Positions 20,701 to 32,145 of a stretch of 64,000 bases of DNA are shown here, one piece after another. The stretch covers positions 11,211,123-11,275,122 of the forward strand of contig CM069435.1 in assembly GCA_035610365.1 (NCBI GenBank), in the 5' to 3' direction. The notes below the pieces were generated by a model. The model saw nothing but the letters and a program-made list of their open reading frames with translations. It did no database searches and was not told the origin of the DNA. Position 1 is the stretch's first letter. The number at the start of each line of letters is the position of its first letter. The DNA is from Aquatica leii. Taxonomy: Eukaryota > Arthropoda > Insecta > Coleoptera > Lampyridae. A program made the position numbers and the translations under genes.

Positions 20701-22236
20701 CAGTACAGTGGTTTATAGTCGATTGGACGTAATTGGCTAGTTGGGAAAAAAATGTTTATTGTGGCTGTAACGGATAGTTACTTATCATTTGATAAGATCG
20801 AATGATGCTGTACATCTGGTCTGGATTAGTCCATTGTGTAACCATTGGGGATGCCATCTGGAAGGGTGCATCTCCCTGGGGGTGTTGGAAAGATCATAAG
20901 TTACCAAACGTGTAGATTTAAAAAGTACGGAAATCCTTATTTTGCAAATTAAAGCAAATAATATTTGAATAAATGCTATGAAAACTGGAAACGGGAAAAA
21001 TGCTGCCACAAAACGCTTCTGTTGTCGAAATGCAAACCGGATCTTCAAAGTTGGAACTAGGACCAAACTTATCGGCACGATAACATCAAGTAAAACAATA
21101 GCTCATAACCGTGCCTCGAGTTGATGTCCAAACCGGAATCCCCGAATAAAGTAAAATTTATACTGTTCTAAAGGCAACAGCCAGGTCGCAAACTGCTCCC
21201 GCCCGTTTAGATCGTATTGAGTAAAGACGTATCTGTTTTAAAGACAAAAACACTACATGGTGAAATGTAGGCCCGTGTTAGTCATGTAGTTCACGTCAGT
21301 CTAAATAAGGCTAGCCAAAAATATTGCCACAGGGTTCAATATCTCAACGTGCATCAGCAACTCTAAATATTAGCACACAGATAAACATAAAACAAAAACA
21401 AATAAACTGAAACACAAAGAGCTAAAAAATTCCTCAAATGAACATAGTTAAAGAATGGAATAAAATAAAAAAAATAAACTAAAAGGTTCTAGTAAACAAA
21501 TAGCATTAGATCTCAACAACCGCAAACTGGAAAAAACAAAACCGTCGTTAAAAATAGATACGATGACTCTTAACAACATAGTTTGAAAAAAAAGATCAAA
21601 GAATCAACCTTAAAAAATATATTTCTGCCATGTTGGTAAAATATAAAAATTCTTGTAACGATTTAAAATGCATTTGGGTAGGTCTCTAACTGACTCATAA
21701 GCAACTTTCTACTCAGTCGCGTGATGGCTAAAAACTTCAATTGCTAATAGGCTTTTCTACAATAAAGGGCAGCACAGGCTATAAATACGGATGTAGCCCA
21801 AACGCCATTCTTACGTTTGATTTTGTGCATTTCGAAAGTTTCGGAGCAGCACTCGAGAAAATTTCCCTCGATGCAAAACGTATAAATCTCTGTGAAACCT
21901 GCTCGATGCTAATTTTTGTGTTTTACCCTCATGCTTAATTACTGCGGAATTTCCAAAAAAAGTTACTAACCGTTTTACTACTCGGTACATAAACAATTTA
22001 ACTGTTAATCGTATGCTACAAGGTAAGTTAGCGATAATAACGCGATTTCGAGAAATATTACTCTCTCTTATATCACTTAATATATAATTGCTATTTAACA
22101 TTTACATTAACATTTTCTGAAATGAGATTCAAAATTATGTTGATTACTTTACGTTAATAAGGTGGTTATTAAATGAAACTTCCTATCGGTTGTGCGGATG
22201 ACGTCACCCGCCCCGATTAAATTAGTATTGTAACAT
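20701..22236. other. Non-coding stretch with repeat blocks
   Basis: No gene recognised; a 97-codon minus-strand frame at 20785-21078 has no recognisable domain. About 21440-21600 resembles 27470-27590 (shared GAATGGAATAA and AACTAAAAG, then a GATACGATGACT-like block). About 21665-21745 resembles 25835-25915 (shared ATTTAAAATGCAT, CAGTCGCGTGAT and TTCAATTGCTAATAG). These appear to be parts of the same low-copy repeat as at 18 and 25 kb. Confidence 0.45.
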
Positions 22237-22385
22237 GTAAATTCGTAAATGGTCATAAATTAGCCTGATGGTTAGGCAACCTTTCCTTTAACAGTGTGAA
22301 ATATCTGACCTCGAGCTATATTCTTCAATTTCTGCACGTAGAGGGCGCGCGAGAGTAGTTAGCCATTTACGTAATTCATTTTTAT
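22237..22385. mobile_element. Possible small inverted-repeat element
   Basis: Inverted arms of about 18 bp (AAATTCGTAAATGG on the left, reverse complement AATTACGTAAATGG on the right) enclose about 110 bp, including TAGCCTGATGGTTAGG, which resembles a tRNA A-box. No convincing B-box and no clear target duplication. Confidence 0.25.
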
Positions 22386-23483
22386 TTGTTGGTTCGCGTT
22401 GTAATGGATGTGGCGCAGACGGATGGGTAAGAAAAATGAGGCTTTCCCTCATCGATCATCATGTAACGCAACGACGTTTTATTTTAGAAATCCTTAATAA
22501 ATCCGCTCGAATGTCGCATTCGTACAGCAAAATATCTACGTATTTCTAAGCAAAATCATAAAGTAGGTTAGTATTCGCACGTGGTTGATGGTGGAGACGT
22601 ACCAACTAATATTTGCTGTTTTAGCTTTCTTGCGGAGTTTTCTTTCTGAGCTGGTGTTCTGTGTGGCTTCTTATGAACTGCCGGAGTTGTAACTGTATCG
22701 ATGAAATAACAAGCGCAGCGGTGTAAAGAATCCAAGTCGACTGATGGCGCTTTCTTGTAGCTTGGGGAGTGTGCCGAGGGTTTAAAAACGAGGTGATCTG
22801 GTGAATGAGTAATTCAATAAAAAGAATTCGGACCGAAAAGGTATTTATACGTATCTCTAAGTGTAACGTCGAAAATCGGGAGACCGCGGAACCTCGACCC
22901 ACTTTCGTCCACGCGCTTCGGGGTCTCGACTTCTGCTCGCGCCTAACAACGTGTAATGAATAGTACAACTCACGCTACCGATTTAATGGAACGGAATGAG
23001 AACGGACTTCGTAATTTTATGTATTTCTTTCTTGAGCAATTGTCTTTTGTGCATACAGTACGCCTATTTAATCTAATTAATTGTGTTTAATTACTATACA
23101 TAACGTAAAAGAAATTTCAATCTATAATGTGCGGGAATTTGTAAATAGTAGAGATTTGGGAGCTCGAAACGTATTGTTTGTCGTAATCTAAATGTTTGAC
23201 GAATTTTCTACCGGTCGTGAACTTGACGTCAAGGACCACGGGCGGTGTTACTTTTTCTAATTCTCACGCGCGGTCACGGGTGTATCTGCTACCGTTTATT
23301 GTAGCCGCGGAAACGTAATTTAAACTTTAGCGCAATTTTTTTTTGCTTCCAGAGTCTATTTTAGACCTGCTTTAACATTATATTCTATTAGTTGTGTAAT
23401 TGATTTATATGTGATTTATACCAGTGGCGTAACCGTCGAGTTGGCTCTTTCCTTCAAGAAATTTTCTGTTAATATATATATAT
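22386..23483. other. GC-elevated tract of unknown identity
   Basis: Less AT-rich than its surroundings, with CpG-containing patches at about 22700-22970 and 23200-23320. A 115-codon minus-strand frame (22621-22968) has no recognisable domain. On that strand there is a TATAAATA at about 22845 and a TCAGTCG initiator-like word near 22740, but the spacing is wrong for one core promoter. It could be an LTR or a host regulatory or first-exon region. Confidence 0.3.
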
Positions 23484-24196
23484 ACTAGCTGTACCCTGCC
23501 ACGCTTCGCAGTGGCACATTGTGATTGAATGGTTGACATTCGTATTAATTAATAATTGCTAGTTTTAATGTAATTATATTTATATACATTAAAAGTGAGG
23601 TTAATCCAAAATAAATAATATAATTACGTCCACGTGTTAGATGTAATAAAAAAGATATAACCACTCACTTCTGTTAGAAATCCACTTGAATTATAATAAG
23701 TCCTTTTATTTTGCCTGTCAGTTAATAATATTTTTACTGTCCATCTTTGATATAAAATATAACCTCTACTTATGATTTGGTGAAAGGACCAGTTCGATCA
23801 CAACACTACTACACCAAAAATTCTTGATTTAAATGAATATTTAATTCAGATTGTATAATAATCAGAATCAGATGCAAATTTTTTTGTAAATAAACAATGT
23901 AATTGGGAACGAAATTGTTTCTCATGTGACTGCGTCATTACTATTGCGATTGTCAGCGAGTGTTTTCCTCGCTTACGGCAGATGGCGCGGTCACTGATAC
24001 ACAGCTGATCGTTAAAAAAACTGTTTTCTCGCGGTCGCAGATATGTGACTGATGCAAAAAAATAGATAAAAACAACCCTTGATGCGGATTTTATATCATG
24101 TTAAAATTTCAACTCAATCGGTACGGAACTTTTTGAGTTTTTGAAGCGTACACAAACCAACATAACATTTTTATATATATATATAGATATATATAC
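23484..24196. repeat. Interspersed repeat with TA-microsatellite ends
   Basis: Starts in (TA)n then ACTAGCTGTACCCTGCCACG and ends with TCAATCGGTACGGAACTTTT, a basic linker and again (TA)n. The combination of an ACTAGCTG(T)-(C/A)CC-type start, the TCAATCGGT...TTT(G/C)GAG type end and TA-rich tails recalls a class of short repeats widespread in insects. I cannot name the family. Confidence 0.4.
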
Positions 24197-24202
24197 CTAA
24201 TA

Positions 24203-24985
24203 AATGATTATTGTTTATTCTCGGTATCTTTCTTTTGGGGGGACCACGGGTCTAGGATCTCCTTTTCTCCTGCCTAGACTTATTACGTTCGACTAAATTT
24301 CGAGAAGAGGTGGCGCACTCTGGCATTTCGCTTACCAAAGAATATTCTTTTCCCTTCGATTTTCTTTTACCCGACGACCACCTGCGGTAAGGCTAGCCGA
24401 AAGGTAAGCGTGTCATCTTGATAATTAATTTATTTTTTTTCTTTTTCTCCACCTCCCCCATTGGAACATAACAGTATAAAAAAACAAAAAAAAAACAAAA
24501 CGTGACTGCGTTGAATCAACTTAAATTTTTAGCTGTTTGCTACGGGAACCTAAGGGTTTAATTATGTTTTTCTAGTATTTCGCTTTAGAGATAGTTCTAC
24601 TACTTCCATATCTATTACAATAAACTTTGAATAATTATTATTTACTGTTAATTACAATTCTAAAGTATTTTATATTATGTAATTTCGTTATCAATTGTGT
24701 CGACTGAATATGAATAATTTATGAACTTATAGCTAGATTTCTTGCTGTGATGCAGTACTAATCTTAAATAAATCGTTGTAATAATTTCGTTATAACGTTC
24801 TGTTGTTTTATTCTTAACGCGTGTTGCGGGTTTGGGTATCTTTTCCTATCCCAAACTTTCTTTTTTTCTCTACTCGCAAGAAAAGGTGGCGCAGAGCACC
24901 GATTGGCCAGTCTATGTTGGGTTCTACTATCTCAACCTACGACCATCTCCAATGTAAAACTAACCAAAGCGATTAAGTCAACAAA
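24203..24985. repeat. Two related LTR-edge-like segments
   Basis: 24203-24430 and 24770-24985 share an ordered series of features. Each has an AATGATT/AATCGTT start with a TTTATTC word, a T-rich stretch, AGGTGGCGCA (24309-24318 and 24883-24892), then ACGACCA(C/T)CT and a T-rich end with TTAATTTATTTTT or ATTAATTTTTT. The TGGCGCA after a T-rich edge could be a primer-binding site after an LTR, which would make these two leader regions of one LTR family. No gag or pol lies nearby. Unproven. Confidence 0.3.
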
Positions 24986-25064
24986 TTAATTTTTTACACC
25001 TTCGCAATTCGTGCGTTACATTCTAAGATATGCCTGTTATACAGAATGTTAATGAATTTTATTA

Positions 25065-25265
25065 TTCTGCAATTTGTTCAAGCATCTTCTCTAAACCCAT
25101 TAGTGTAATGACCTATAATTTACACATTTCTGTAAAACCCATAATATCATAAACATTTGAAGTGATTAATTTAGACTTCTTTAAAAAAACTTAAATTCAT
25201 TGAAATACTAAACAGAAATTACATTATTCAAAAGTGCGAAATCAATATTTAACTACCCCTATTTC
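25065..25265. repeat. Repeat block paired with 27600-27820
   Basis: Shares TTCAAGCATCTTCTCT / ATCAAGCATCTTCTCT, then a matching series of words including ACTAAACA(G/A)AA(A/G)TTACATTA and AAGT(G/A)CGAAATCAATA, in the same order and orientation as 27635-27810. The intervening 2.4 kb contains the foldback and PLE-C. Confidence 0.5.
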
Positions 25266-25269
25266 TAAG

Positions 25270-25505
25270 TAGTTGTATTACACCTTCAGTTAGGAAAGAC
25301 AAAAAACTCACACTTGGTAGATTTTTACAAGCGACGTTTCGGGGCGCTATTGTGCGCACTTCATCATAGCCACTATTTATTAAAGAAATTAGATTTAACA
25401 TGGCTATGATAAAGTGCGCACAATAACGCCACGAAACGTCGCCAGCAAAAATCTACCAAGTGTGAGTTTTTGCCTCTCCTTCCTGAAGGTGTAATACAAC
25501 TACTT
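25270..25505. repeat. 235 bp foldback with hammerhead-like arms
   Basis: Two arms of about 105 bp are inverted copies around a 25-30 bp centre. The left arm carries, on the minus strand, a TATGATGA box, a GTGCGCAC-containing hairpin and GAAACGTCGC. The right arm carries the same on the plus strand (GCTATGATAAAG ... GAAACGTCGC at about 25398-25443). The outer ends pair AAGTAGTTGTATTACACC with its reverse complement at the other side. The element has the look of a small foldback derived from the terminal repeat of a fifth PLE, or a MITE carrying that hairpin. Confidence 0.65.
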
Positions 25506-25509
25506 AACA

Positions 25510-26083
25510 ATTATTACTAAAAAAAAGTTAACAATCCCTATTTCCTAATTCCTAGAATAATCTAACAACCTTAACACTTTCCATTGACAGTTTTTATCTT
25601 GTCTCATGTAAAACTGTTAATCCGTTACCAAAAAGAATTGCGACAGTACTTAAAGAAAAATGGTTAAACAAATTGTGTGTTGAAAAAAGAGCGACTACGG
25701 TCGCCGATCCTTTAATATAAATTAGTTTACAGTAGAATCAATAAAAAAAATTAAAACAATTAGAGTAAGTCGATGTGCCTAAGCTAGTTCCCAAGCTTTT
25801 ATAGGTCCAACGCGTGAGATCTCTCAACAATTTAAAATGCATTTTAGTACATTTCTAACTGACTGATTTCTACTGACAGTCGCGTGATAGCCAAAATTTT
25901 CAATTGCTAATAGCAGTTTAACACGCAAGATCTCACATGGATTACAAGGGTATTAGACCGCGTACGGTTACCACATGACGCTTCTGCTGCTAACAGAACA
26001 ACTTCACGCCAGAATTGGATACAACATCTGAATGTATCAGCACACAAACAAAAATTCAAACTATTTTTGAGGCTTTCGCGGCC
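25510..26083. repeat. Low-copy repeat unit, copy 2
   Basis: No gene. Contains the matches to the 18 kb and 21.7 kb blocks described above. About 25960-26070 weakly resembles about 21310-21400 (shared CATCAGCAAC/TATCAGCACAC words). Confidence 0.4.
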
Positions 26084-26215
26084 ACGATTTTTTAACAAAT
26101 AAATATTTTCTGGTTTTGAACCGCGTTTCATATGTACACTTTTCACGAAATTCATAAAACTTAGAAAACTTACCAACTTTGAAAAATTTACAATATTTGA
26201 CGTTTCGACAGTCAT

Positions 26216-27017
26216 GCCGCTACCATCAAACCAAAATGCTGGCTACGTTATGTGGACGATACATTTATAATTTGGTCTCATGGAGCAGAAACACTACACA
26301 ACTTTCTGGATCATATCAACCAGTTAGATTCCAACATCAAATTCACCATGGAAAAGAAAACAAACGGAAGCATTCTGTTCTTGGACGTACTGGTCACTAG
26401 AAAGATGGATTGGGGCATCAAGTATATAGAAAACCGACACATACTGACAGATACCTTAACGCCGAATCACATCATCATCCAGCTCAGAAGTTTTTAGTTC
26501 TAAAAAACTTTAGTACACAAGGCCAAGGCGATCAGTGAACCGAACACGTTAAACACCGAGCTAGGTCACCTAACGAACGCCTTAATAAAAAACGGTTTCA
26601 GAAAAAGAGACATATATCGAACAATTAACAAACACAGTAAGGAAAAACCAAAGAAGGAAGACCCCGTGGTAGCTTCCTTCCTTCCTTCCTTACATAAAAA
26701 GCTGCACGGATAAAATAGCTAGGATACTTAAAGGGAAAAACATCAAAGTGACCTTTACTGCAACAAATAAAATAGCCGCCAATTTCTCAAAATCAAAGAA
26801 AACAACAGCACCACTCGAGGAACCAGGGGTCCACCACATCCATTGTTTGTGTGGGCTGGTTTACATAGGACAAACGGGGCGCAACATAACTACCAGATTA
26901 AAAGAACATAAGGCGGATACAAAGAAACATAACACAAGATCTGCTGTTGCGGAACACTTTTTAGACACCGGTCACACAATAAAATTTGAAGAGGCAACAA
27001 TGTTGGCTAAATCCTAA
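26216..27017 (+). pseudogene. PLE-C reverse transcriptase end and GIY-YIG endonuclease (broken)
   Basis: Opens mid-protein with IKPKCWLRYVDDTFIIW (catalytic YVDD at 26249-26260), HINQLDSNIKFTMEKKTNG and [10 protein letters not shown]. The frame breaks near 26400-26500 after a region equivalent to [11 protein letters not shown]. Fragments with ELGHLTNALIKNGF and RDIYRTINKH follow. At 26748-27017 a second frame encodes the nuclease: VHHIHCLCGLVYIGQTGRN, then TTRLKEHKAD and SAVAEHFLDTGH. In the G-I/V-Y motif the first part has become V-H-H, probably inactivating. The tail QKYDNFNRDNGI is recognisable near 27060. The N-terminal two thirds of the reverse transcriptase is absent. Confidence 0.75.
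26672..26693 (+). repeat. (CTTC)n microsatellite
   Basis: Four to five CTTC units within the PLE-C coding relic; probably post-insertion slippage. Confidence 0.7.
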
Positions 27018-27218
27018 AACTTCTGGCCCAGACTATACAAGGAAGCCATCGAAATCCAGAAGTACGACAATTTCAATAGGGATAATGGAATCGATCTAGC
27101 GTCAATATGAAAAAACATGTTTCGCAAGACTAATAAACCGAAACCGTCACGAACCACTGACCCGAACGGCGTAATATAAAGGCTTGTCAGGATCCTACAC
27201 CTTCAGTTTCAGTTTTTT

Positions 27219-27249
27219 CTGAAGAAGACAGGGACATGACTGTCGAAAC
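27219..27249 (+). ncRNA. Hammerhead-like core in PLE-C
   Basis: CTGAAGA (27219-27225) is followed by a GACAG/CTGTC hairpin and GAAAC (27245-27249). The position relative to the gene end is the same as in PLE-A and PLE-B. The first box is CTGAAGA rather than CTGATGA, which is allowed at the variable position 7. Confidence 0.5.
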
Positions 27250-27362
27250 GTCAAATATTGTAAAGTTATGTTTGCAAGCTTTCTAAGTTTTATGAATTTC
27301 GTGAAAAGTGTAAATATGAAAGGCGGTTCAACACCCGAAAATATTTATTTGTTAAAAAATTC

Positions 27363-30300
27363 AAATTGACTCAAATAGAAAAGACAAGGAAATGCAAACA
27401 GTAGGGTTAAATGCCAAGCAAAAGAAAAAAGTCAAAGATAATAAAAATAACCCCCCAAATAAGCACAGTTGAAGAATGGAATAAGTTAAAAAAATTAAAC
27501 TAAAAGAGATCATTAGATTTGAAAGACCGCAATTTAGAAAAAACAGAACGGTTATCAAAAGTAGACACGATGACTAACATCACAGTTTCAAAAAAAAATT
27601 CTGTTCTGATGAACTTTATTATTACGAAATCTGATCAAGCATCTTCTCTCAACTCATTGCAGTAATTACATATCGTTTACAAGCTTCCGTCAAATCTTAA
27701 AGCAGAAACCCATATCACGAGAAAAAAATCTTTGATGAAACTTAAAATTAATTTGCATACTAAACAAAAGTTACATTACGGAAAAGTACGAAATCAATAA
27801 TATTTATCTATCCATTGTGAGGGCTAGTTTGTAAACTTTGAGATTTCGAGCTTTCAATAAAACAAGAAATAACATCCCACCGAGAAAAAATACGTTTTAT
27901 TCTGCTTTAACAGACGAAATACGGTTTGGGTCAGGGCCATTGTGCAGTGAAGCATTAAGGTAAGGATTGTTATTTCCCTATAATAAAAACAACGTGTATT
28001 CTAAATTATTCTTCTAAGGAATATACGTAGTTGTGAATAATCTTAAAACACAAAAAACCGTTGTTAAAGTCCTTAAAACATAATAATGCTTAAACATGTA
28101 ATAAAGTAACACACTTTGCGGACGTGTATATAACAAAAGTGTAATTAAAACAAAAAAGAATAGTACACTAAATTCAGCTTTCGGTTCATGTATATAATTT
28201 TAGTTTTTAACAATAAAGCTTCTGTATTTACGAACTTAATTTGACAATAAATTCTTTGATGAAAATGTATATGTAGAGAAGCTAAATCAACTTTTAATTT
28301 AATTAATTAAGCAAAATTTATCTTTAAGTTTAAAACACTGATACCACAAATTAATTATTTGGTTGTTCCTAATTAATGCGAAATTTAAATAACTTGTTTT
28401 TGTTTCTCTCTTTTCAATGCCTGTAATATTAAAGTTTGTGTATTGCTTTTAGACGCTGCGAGAATAACCGCGGTGTAATTTGCTCTATAATTGGTATGTG
28501 TCTATTGTTTAATGAATTTTCATTTCAAACTGAATATTAAATTAATCTTAATCTTTTGGGGGTTGTGTAATAAGATGTTTTAATTGATGAAGAAGAACAT
28601 ATCGATATGCACACTCGGACAAAATTGATGATCGATTGTAATGTATGACGTCAATTATTTAATTTTTTTAATTAAGAGTCGATGATGTGTTCGTGTTCAT
28701 TTTCGCATCCGTTCGTACCAATTTTAATCTAACGTGTTATTTTATAGTAATAGGAATATCGATTATACAAATCCACAAATAAAAGCTGCTCATTGACGTT
28801 TATTGTTGCGCTATATGTTACAATAAAAATAAACTAACAACAAAAATTTATTTTTTGTTTCTAAACACAAACAGTAGTATTAAGTTGAACTACTATTAAA
28901 AATTTTGCTGTTAATTGTTTTTTAAATAACTACTGTCAAAAACTTGTGTGGTCACCACACGATTGCCTATAAGAAATTTCTACATATTTTTTATTTTCAA
29001 ATTGAAGAAATAAATATAGAGACTAAGATCAGATCTGTCTTTCACAAGCTTATCAACTAAATTATTTACAAAGTTTCGATGTCAATTTATCAAAATCAAT
29101 TTCGATCTGTACGATCGAACAACGAAAAGCAAATTTTTACTAATTTTACGATGCTTCGTCTTACAACGAAAGCTAAATGTTGCGCATTAGCGATTGCTTT
29201 GTCTGATGACAAAGGCTTCTATTTAAATTTTCAAATTCAATATCAACGAAAGCGATTGTAAAGAGATGCAATCAATGTACATCCTTCAAAACTTATACAA
29301 TTAACGAACTAACGAATTTCATACCTTCTGTATGCAATGGTTTGACAAGGTCAAACATTAAAGTTTCCTTAGCGACAATACGATACTCAATAGAAATTTA
29401 CAACTTCTGCGAGTCCAGAAAATGTAATTCTTGAATACAATAACAACAATTTGGGATACTACTTCCATTTCTAACGAGGTTTACGATTTATGAAGTTGGA
29501 TCGATACTACAATACGATGACGCCATTTTTCTACAATCAAATGTGCCATGCTTCATTTCAATTTTCGACTAAATATTCGATCCAAATCGATTTTCAAGAA
29601 CCATATCTTAAAAGCTGTTAACAAAATTACAATAAATTCTACAAATTTTAACGAATTCTTACCCTTTTAATTACATTAGGAAGGCTTAAGAGCTAAGTCA
29701 ACGTGTTGACTTGCGAAAAACACAATTGAAAAAGAACGAACGTTTGGTATTCGCGCATGACGATCTTGCGCGACCTACGATATTTAAATGTTATAAAACG
29801 TATGGGTTCGAGCGACAATTCAAAATTAGGCGTTACATGGTTTCCCTTCAAGATATGAAATTTGTTTCTAAAAAAAATCGTCGCAGGCAGGATTTGAACC
29901 TAGATTATATTTGGAATTCATTTTAAATTATAAATCAATAATTAAGTATACTGTTAATGTTAGAATTTTTTTTATTTAAATAAATTGTTAGGAAGAATTA
30001 TCTCTACAAGAAATAATTCGAATAATTTACATACGTACAAAACTATTTAAGAAAAACTGATAAAAATGGAGGATACAGGTACTTCTGGTTTCTTTATCGC
30101 ACCCCTCTTTTGATAGAATCGAGAGAATATGAAAAGCCAGCTCCATATCAAATTTCAAGTTACTAGAACCTTTCGTTTGAGAGTTATCGTGGATATATTG
30201 TTACACACACGCGCCTAATTTTGTTTCTCAAAAATACATTTTTCTAATTCAGAAGACCTTGAAACGTCAAATTCTGCAAAAAAATATTTTTTTGCAAAAA

Positions 30301-30769
30301 ATTGTGAAAGTAATGCAAATATCGTTCATACATAAATAATACATCACCTTGAAAACCTAATAAGTTCACAAACACAGAAGAAATCACGTATCACACGAAA
30401 CCAGTACACACTAAACGTATAAATTAGATTAGGCAACAGTTTTGGTGCTTCAATTATTGCTTTTTGTAAACCTGAATATATAATAAGTGCTTAGATCATT
30501 GGTTAGCAAAACTAAACGTGTAGGTTAATCAAACTACTTGGAATGAAGTGATCAACTAAGTTTTGATTTAGCAAAAGTGCAAATGAAATAGTAACAAAAA
30601 ATCTATTCGATGCGACATTAAGTCATACCAACAAAAAGTGGATAATAATAGTTAGATATTGTCTTTTTTTTGGCAAAACACACACGCACAAAAAAATCGT
30701 TTTCTCCACCAGTAAGTAAGCACACGATCTCCTTCAAAACATTATGAGAAACTGCTAATGAATTTTTAA
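27363..30769. other. AT-rich non-coding stretch
   Basis: 27395-27820 holds repeat blocks matching 21.4 kb and 25.1 kb. The rest shows no gene. Short frames at 29079 and 29711 have no recognisable domains and typical low-complexity content. Confidence 0.5.
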
Positions 30770-31960
30770 TGTTTTTAGAAGAACTTTCAGAGATAAAACA
30801 AAGTTAGCAATAAGCAAAGGTAAAACAAGAAAACAGGCTGCCGAGAAAAGATTATGTCATTATAAAACGACATTTAGTAAAACTCGAGACCAAGAATTAG
30901 TTTCTGATTAAATGAAATTAGAAACAAAATTGTTTGGGGTAACGTATTTTTATCTTCAAAAGCTTCCTTGTGTTCCTCAATGTGCGACACTGTCTTATAT
31001 GACCAACCAAACAGAAAAGACTGCGTACAAGGTTTTTTTCAAAAGATATCCAGATTTAGCAGTTCGAACAGCTGAAAAAACATATACAGTCAGATCAATA
31101 TCGAAGAACAGCATAATATCCTACTTAGTTAAAGCAATATTAAAGAAGGAACTAATCTACATTACCCAGAAATATTTAATTGTGACAAAACGGAGATAAC
31201 AACTGAAAAAACGATCTAGAATCATACCAAAGAATTGGAGAAGACAAATTGGAAATCTTTCTTCTGCTGACCGTAGTTTGTTAATGACAGTAAAACTATG
31301 TTTTTCTGCTGTATTATATTACATTATGTTCCACCCCTATTAATTTTCACAAGAAAAACAATGAAAGAAAGATTACTAAATGAGCAGCTAGACGCAGCAT
31401 TAAATCATTGTCTTCAGCATTTTATCAATCATGTTCAGCCGACAAAAGAAGATCCGCTATTATTGCCTAGTTAAGATCATATGCTGGCAAAATTGTTTGG
31501 AAGTAGATACACTAAAGCTGCTACAGTAGAAAATGTTATTAGGGCCTTCGCTGAAATGAAAACGTCCTCCCTAACAATAATTTTGTTTCTTGTTTAATTG
31601 AAGATGAAAAAACAGGTAGAACTGAAATTGAGGTAAATTGTCACAAAACACCATCTCTAACAATAAATCAAGTAATCACTAATAAGGACCAAAATTCACA
31701 ACTTTGTTATTCTAACAGCTTTACTATTACTTCTAAGAGTGTTGAAACAAAACCACAAAACCAATACCAAAAACTAATATTAAAAAGAAAGTAAACTTCG
31801 ACGTAAGCTAAGTCACTAAGTCACGAAAGAAAGTGCAAGGGTGTTCTGCTGAATCTTCTGATGAGAACAAAAATTCAGCTTGTTTTAAATGTTATAAACT
31901 TTACTCTGTTTCTAAACCAAAACTGCACTGGTTTTTCAGACAAAGTTTTAAACTGGTTTA
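30770..31960 (+). pseudogene. Pogo/Tigger-like DDE transposase (broken)
   Basis: Fragments read in order along several frames: an N-terminal helix-turn-helix part (AISKGKTRKQAAEKR, HYKTTFSKTRDQELVSD), then the largest intact stretch 30912-31199 with ETKLFGVTYFYLQKL and YKVFFKRYPDLAVRTAEKTY. These are followed by SADRSLLMTVKLCFSAVLYY at about 31260-31310, HFINHVQPTKEDPLLL at about 31425 and YTKAATVENVIRAFAEMK at about 31507. This follows the order of insect pogo-type (DDE_1) transposases. The catalytic acidic residues after LTVVLCFSA and in LLILDGH are lost. Near 31880 a CFKCYKLYS segment may be the remains of a C-terminal zinc finger. Confidence 0.55.
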
Positions 31961-32034
31961 TCAAGTGTAATGAAGGATAAAATAAGCTTTGTTACAAAGA
32001 TGTTATAATTCAACTTAAGTAGTTTTTAGGTCCC

Positions 32035-32145
32035 CGCAATGCTCACGATGCGGTTTTGCCCCAATACTATGCAATTTTATCCCACCATGAGGACGGTTTT
32101 ATCTCATGGGATGGGACAAAACCGCCCAAAAATATTGGATTGAAA
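32035..32145. repeat. Imperfect palindrome, possible pogo terminal region
   Basis: GCGGTTTTGCCCCA at 32051-32064 pairs with TGGGACAAAACCGC at about 32121-32134 in inverse orientation, around a second GGATGAG/CTCAT-like pairing. It lies just downstream of the pogo-like relic. A matching left end was not found. Confidence 0.35.

Larger units (their letters stand above)
26084..27362 (+). mobile_element. Penelope-like element PLE-C, 5'-truncated with inverted flanking repeats
   Basis: The body encodes the end of a reverse transcriptase and a GIY-YIG nuclease. 26084-26215 is an inverted copy of about 27235-27362: both contain ACTGTCGAAACGTCAAATATTG, the TTATGAATTTCGTGAAAAGTG block and GAAAATATTTATTTGTTAAA, given here in pieces. 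The inverted left copy begins precisely in the loop of the hammerhead-like hairpin and is joined straight to the reverse transcriptase fragment at 26216. Confidence 0.75.

Noticed and set aside
20785-21078. 97-codon minus-strand frame next to the jockey LINE
   Set aside because: Does not resemble jockey gag or endonuclease and no other family fits; hydrophobic and basic low-information sequence.
22621-22968. 115-codon minus-strand frame
   Set aside because: No recognisable domain, start context or splice sites; the openness is explained by local GC enrichment.
29885-29910. tRNA B-box-like word (GGTTCAAATCC on the minus strand)
   Set aside because: The T-stem pairs poorly and no A-box, anticodon arm or acceptor stem can be built around it; at most a tRNA-derived SINE scrap.
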